Under the pieces are notes generated by a model, which saw only the letters and a program-made list of their open reading frames with translations, had not been told where the DNA came from and did no database searches. A program made the position numbers and the translations under genes. A stretch of 64,000 nucleotides of DNA from Vicugna pacos (taxonomy: Eukaryota > Chordata > Mammalia > Artiodactyla > Camelidae): assembly GCF_048564905.1 (NCBI RefSeq), contig NW_027328739.1, forward strand, positions 6,138,001 to 6,202,000, given 5' to 3'. Shown in pieces: positions 61,561 to 64,000 of the stretch (position 1 is its first letter; every line of letters starts with the position of its first letter).

Positions 61561-62118
61561 AGAAAATGGAATGCAGTACACAGACTTTAAATTATAGAAT
61601 ACAGAATACTGAATAAAGGTTTAAGAATAAAGAATATAGAAGACAGAATATAGATTATAGAATAGGGAATGCTGAAAATATTATGCAGAATATAGAATGA
61701 AAAACACAAATATAGAATATAGAATAGTGAATATAGAAATCAGAACTAAGAACACGGAATGCAGAACACAGAATTTAGAATATAGAATACAGAATACTTA
61801 ATATAAAATTTAGAATATAGAATGTAGAAAACAGAATATAGAATATAGAATACGGAATGCAGAATATAGAATACAGAATATAGAATGTAGAACACAGAAT
61901 ATAGAATATTGAATACAGTGTATGGTACACAAAATTTAAAACATGGAATGCAGAACACATTATGTAGAATATAGAATACTGAATACTGAATATAGAATAT
62001 GAATATATAATGTAGAACACAGAATTTAGAATATAGAATACAGAATACTGAATATAGAATTTTGAATATACAATGTAGAACTCAGAATATAGAATATGGG
62101 AAACAAAATACAAAAGTC

Positions 62119-62559
62119 AGAATTGAGAGCATGGAATGCAGAACACAGCATTTAGAATATAGTATACAGAATACTGACAATAGAATTTAGAATATACAAT
62201 TTAGAACACAGAGTATGGAATGTAGAATACGGAATGCAGAATATTGAATACAGAATATAAAATATAGAACACAGAATTTAGAATATGGAAAACAGAGTAT
62301 AGAACCCAGAATAAAGAACATGGAATGCAGAACACAGAATTTAAAATATAGAATACAGAATAATGAAAATAGAATTTAGAATATACAATGTAGAACACAG
62401 AGTATGGAATGTAGAATACGTAATGCAGAATATTGAATACAGAATATAGAATATAGAACACAGAATTTAGAATATGGAAAACAGAATATAGAACCCAGAA
62501 TAAAGAACATGGAATGCAGAACACAGAATTTAAAATATAGAATACACAATACTGAAAAT
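62119..62559 (+). repeat. Type example of the 189-base higher-order unit (27 heptamers, three 63-base modules)
   Basis: Two full units (62119-62307 and 62308-62496) and the first module of a third (62497-62559) follow each other in register; the phrase ataaagaaca at 62311 returns at 62500, exactly 189 bases later. Each unit parses into three modules of nine heptamers. Module 1 has ggaatgc third, agaacac fourth and a tgaa-type heptamer ninth. Module 2 has agaacac fourth and the CpG-bearing junction between its seventh and eighth heptamers (degraded to gtaatgc in the second unit). Module 3 has agaacac fourth, ggaaaac seventh and agaaccc last. The shared agaacac at position four shows that the three modules descend from one 63-base ancestor. 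This is the clearest place to define the consensus. Confidence 0.88.
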
Positions 62560-63044
62560 AGAATTTAGAATATAGAACGCAGAACACAGAATATGGAATA
62601 TAGTATACAGAATACTGAATATAGAATTTAGAATATAGAATGTAGAACACAGAGGATAGAATATAGAATACGGAATACTGAATATACAATTTAGAATATA
62701 GAATATAGAACACAGAATATGAAATGTATAATACGGAATGCAGAATATTGAATACAGAATATAGAATGTAGAACACAGAATTTAAAATAGGGAAAACAGA
62801 TTATAGAACCCAGAATTTAGAACGTGGAATGCAGAACACAGAATTTAGAATATAGAATACAGATTATTGAATATAGAATTTAGAATATAGATTGTGGAAC
62901 AGAGAATTTAGATTATAGAATACAGAATACTGAATATAGTATTTAGAATATAGAATGTAGAACACAGAATATAGAATATAGAATACAGAATATAGAAATC
63001 AAATTTAGAACATGGAATGCAGAACACAGAATTTAGAAAATAGA

Positions 63045-63750
63045 ATACCGAACACTGAAAATAGAAAATGAATATAGAATGTAGAACACAGAATTTAGAA
63101 TATAGAATACAGAATACTGAATATCGAAATTAGAATATAGAATGTAGAACACAGAATATGTTATGTAGAATACGGAATGCAGAATATTGAATACAGAATA
63201 TAGAATGTAGAACACAAAATGTAGAATATGGAAAAGAGTATACAAAACCCAGTATTTAGAACATGGAATACAGAGCACAGAATTTAGAATATAGAATGCA
63301 TAATACTGTATATATAATTTATAAATAGCAATGCAGAACACAGTATTTAGAAAATAGAATAAACAATACTGAATATAGAATGTACAATATATATTGAATA
63401 ACACAGAATATAGAATATAGACTACGGAATGGAGAATATAGAAGGTAGAATAAAGAATGAAGAACACAAAATATAAAATAGAGAATACAGAACCCAGAAT
63501 TTAGAAATGGAATGCAGTACATAGAATTTAGAATATAGAATACAGAATACTGAATAAATATTTTAGAATATAGAATGTAGAACACAGAATATAGAATATA
63601 GAAAAGGGAATGCAGAATATAGTATGTAGAATATAGAATGTAGAACAAAAATTTAGAATATAGAATACTGAAAATAGAACCCAGAACTTAGAACACGGAA
63701 TGCAGAACACAGAAATTAGAATATAGAAAATAGAATACTGAATATAGAAT
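63045..63750 (+). repeat. Distant direct repeat G, copy 2
   Basis: Partner of 50580-51290. It lacks one heptamer relative to the first copy near 63.47 kb. Confidence 0.8.
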
Positions 63751-64000
63751 TTATAAATAGGAATGCAGAACACAGAATTTAGAATATAGAATACAGAATA
63801 CTGAATATAGAATTTAGAATATAGAATGTATAACACAGAATATAGAAAATAGAATACGGAATGCAGAATATAGAATACACAATATAGAATTTAGAACACA
63901 GAATATAGAATATGGAAAACAGAATACAAAACACAGAATTGAGGACATGGAATGCTGATTACAGAATTTAGTATATAGAATACAGAATAATGAATATAGA

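Larger units (their letters stand above)
1..64000 (+). repeat. Heptanucleotide satellite array, entire window
   Basis: The sequence reads throughout as 7-base units with core GAA at fixed spacing; agaatat, agaatac, agaattt, agaacac and agaatgt are the commonest forms. All units run in the same direction, and I found no block where the complement (ttctat) takes over. G occurs about once per unit on the plus strand while C is rarer, so the strands are strongly asymmetric: purine-rich plus, pyrimidine-rich minus. Small indels (units of 5, 6 or 8 bases) shift the phase locally, but it recovers at once. No coding gene, tRNA, rRNA, mobile element, microsatellite of another type or unique spacer was seen. 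Both ends lie inside the array, so its true length is unknown. The extent is certain. The family name and host are not known to me. Confidence 0.97.

Noticed and set aside
1-64000. CRISPR array
   Set aside because: There are no fixed repeats separated by unique spacers; everything between repeats is the same repeat family.
1-64000. AATAAA polyadenylation signals and TATA-like boxes
   Set aside because: agaataaagaat and tatata strings arise by single changes of the heptamer and occur throughout, with no associated gene.
1-64000. Heat-shock elements or human satellite III-like GGAAT repeats
   Set aside because: GAA cores are 7 bases apart in one direction, whereas heat-shock elements need 5-base alternating GAA/TTC. 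GGAAT occurs only as part of ggaatgc-type heptamers, not in 5-base tandem.
1-64000. CENP-B box or other known centromere motif
   Set aside because: I saw no sequence with the TTCG...CGGG pattern. Centromeric identity cannot be claimed from the sequence.

Overview
The whole 64 kb window is satellite DNA. I see no gene, RNA gene, transposon or unique sequence in it. The building block is a degenerate 7-base unit with a near-invariant GAA core (consensus agaatat; common variants agaacac, agaattt, agaatgt, ggaatgc, tgaatat). It is repeated head to tail in one orientation from the first base to the last. A satellite block this long with no interruption points to heterochromatin of a eukaryotic genome (pericentromere, subtelomere, sex or B chromosome) from a long-read assembly. 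I cannot name the species or match the unit to a satellite family I know.

The array is hierarchical. Nine heptamers form a 63-base module, and modules come in at least three recognisable types. Modules combine into units of about 126, 189 (27 heptamers) and 252 bases. These are built into kilobase blocks copied in tandem or at a distance. Offsets between copies include 189, 251-252, about 320, 482, 950, 1049, 2017, about 2.4 kb, about 3.46 kb, about 6.1 kb, about 9.4 kb, about 12.1 kb, 23.6 kb, 26.8 kb and 41.65 kb. Several length differences between copies are exact multiples of 63, so gain and loss goes by whole modules.

Layout: 1-7.27 kb is a copy (A) of 23.6-31.0 kb (B). 7.77-9.6 kb recurs at 34.6-36.4 kb. 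12.45-13.6 and 14.46-15.6 kb are a 2017-offset pair, both related to 4.2-5.3 kb. 15.6-16.9 kb is a regular 189/252 stretch. 17.6-18.5 kb is a three-copy ~320-base tandem. 18.6-19.9 kb recurs at 60.3-61.6 kb. 20.47-24.65 kb recurs at 29.89-34.08 kb. 36.5-40.7 kb resembles both B and 33-34.5 kb. 43.6-45.1 and 46.0-47.5 kb are a pair. 47.5-50.15 kb is a tandem cluster. 50.6-51.3 kb recurs at 63.05-63.75 kb. 56.2-59.65 kb is a divergent subdomain with a fresh 950-base tandem duplication. 62.1-62.56 kb is a clean 189-base tandem.

The minus strand has many open reading frames, some over 200 codons. They follow from a stop-poor 7-base repeat read in threes (21 bases = 7 codons) and encode only a monotonous Tyr/Phe/Ile/Leu/Ser heptapeptide. 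No function can be assigned to them.
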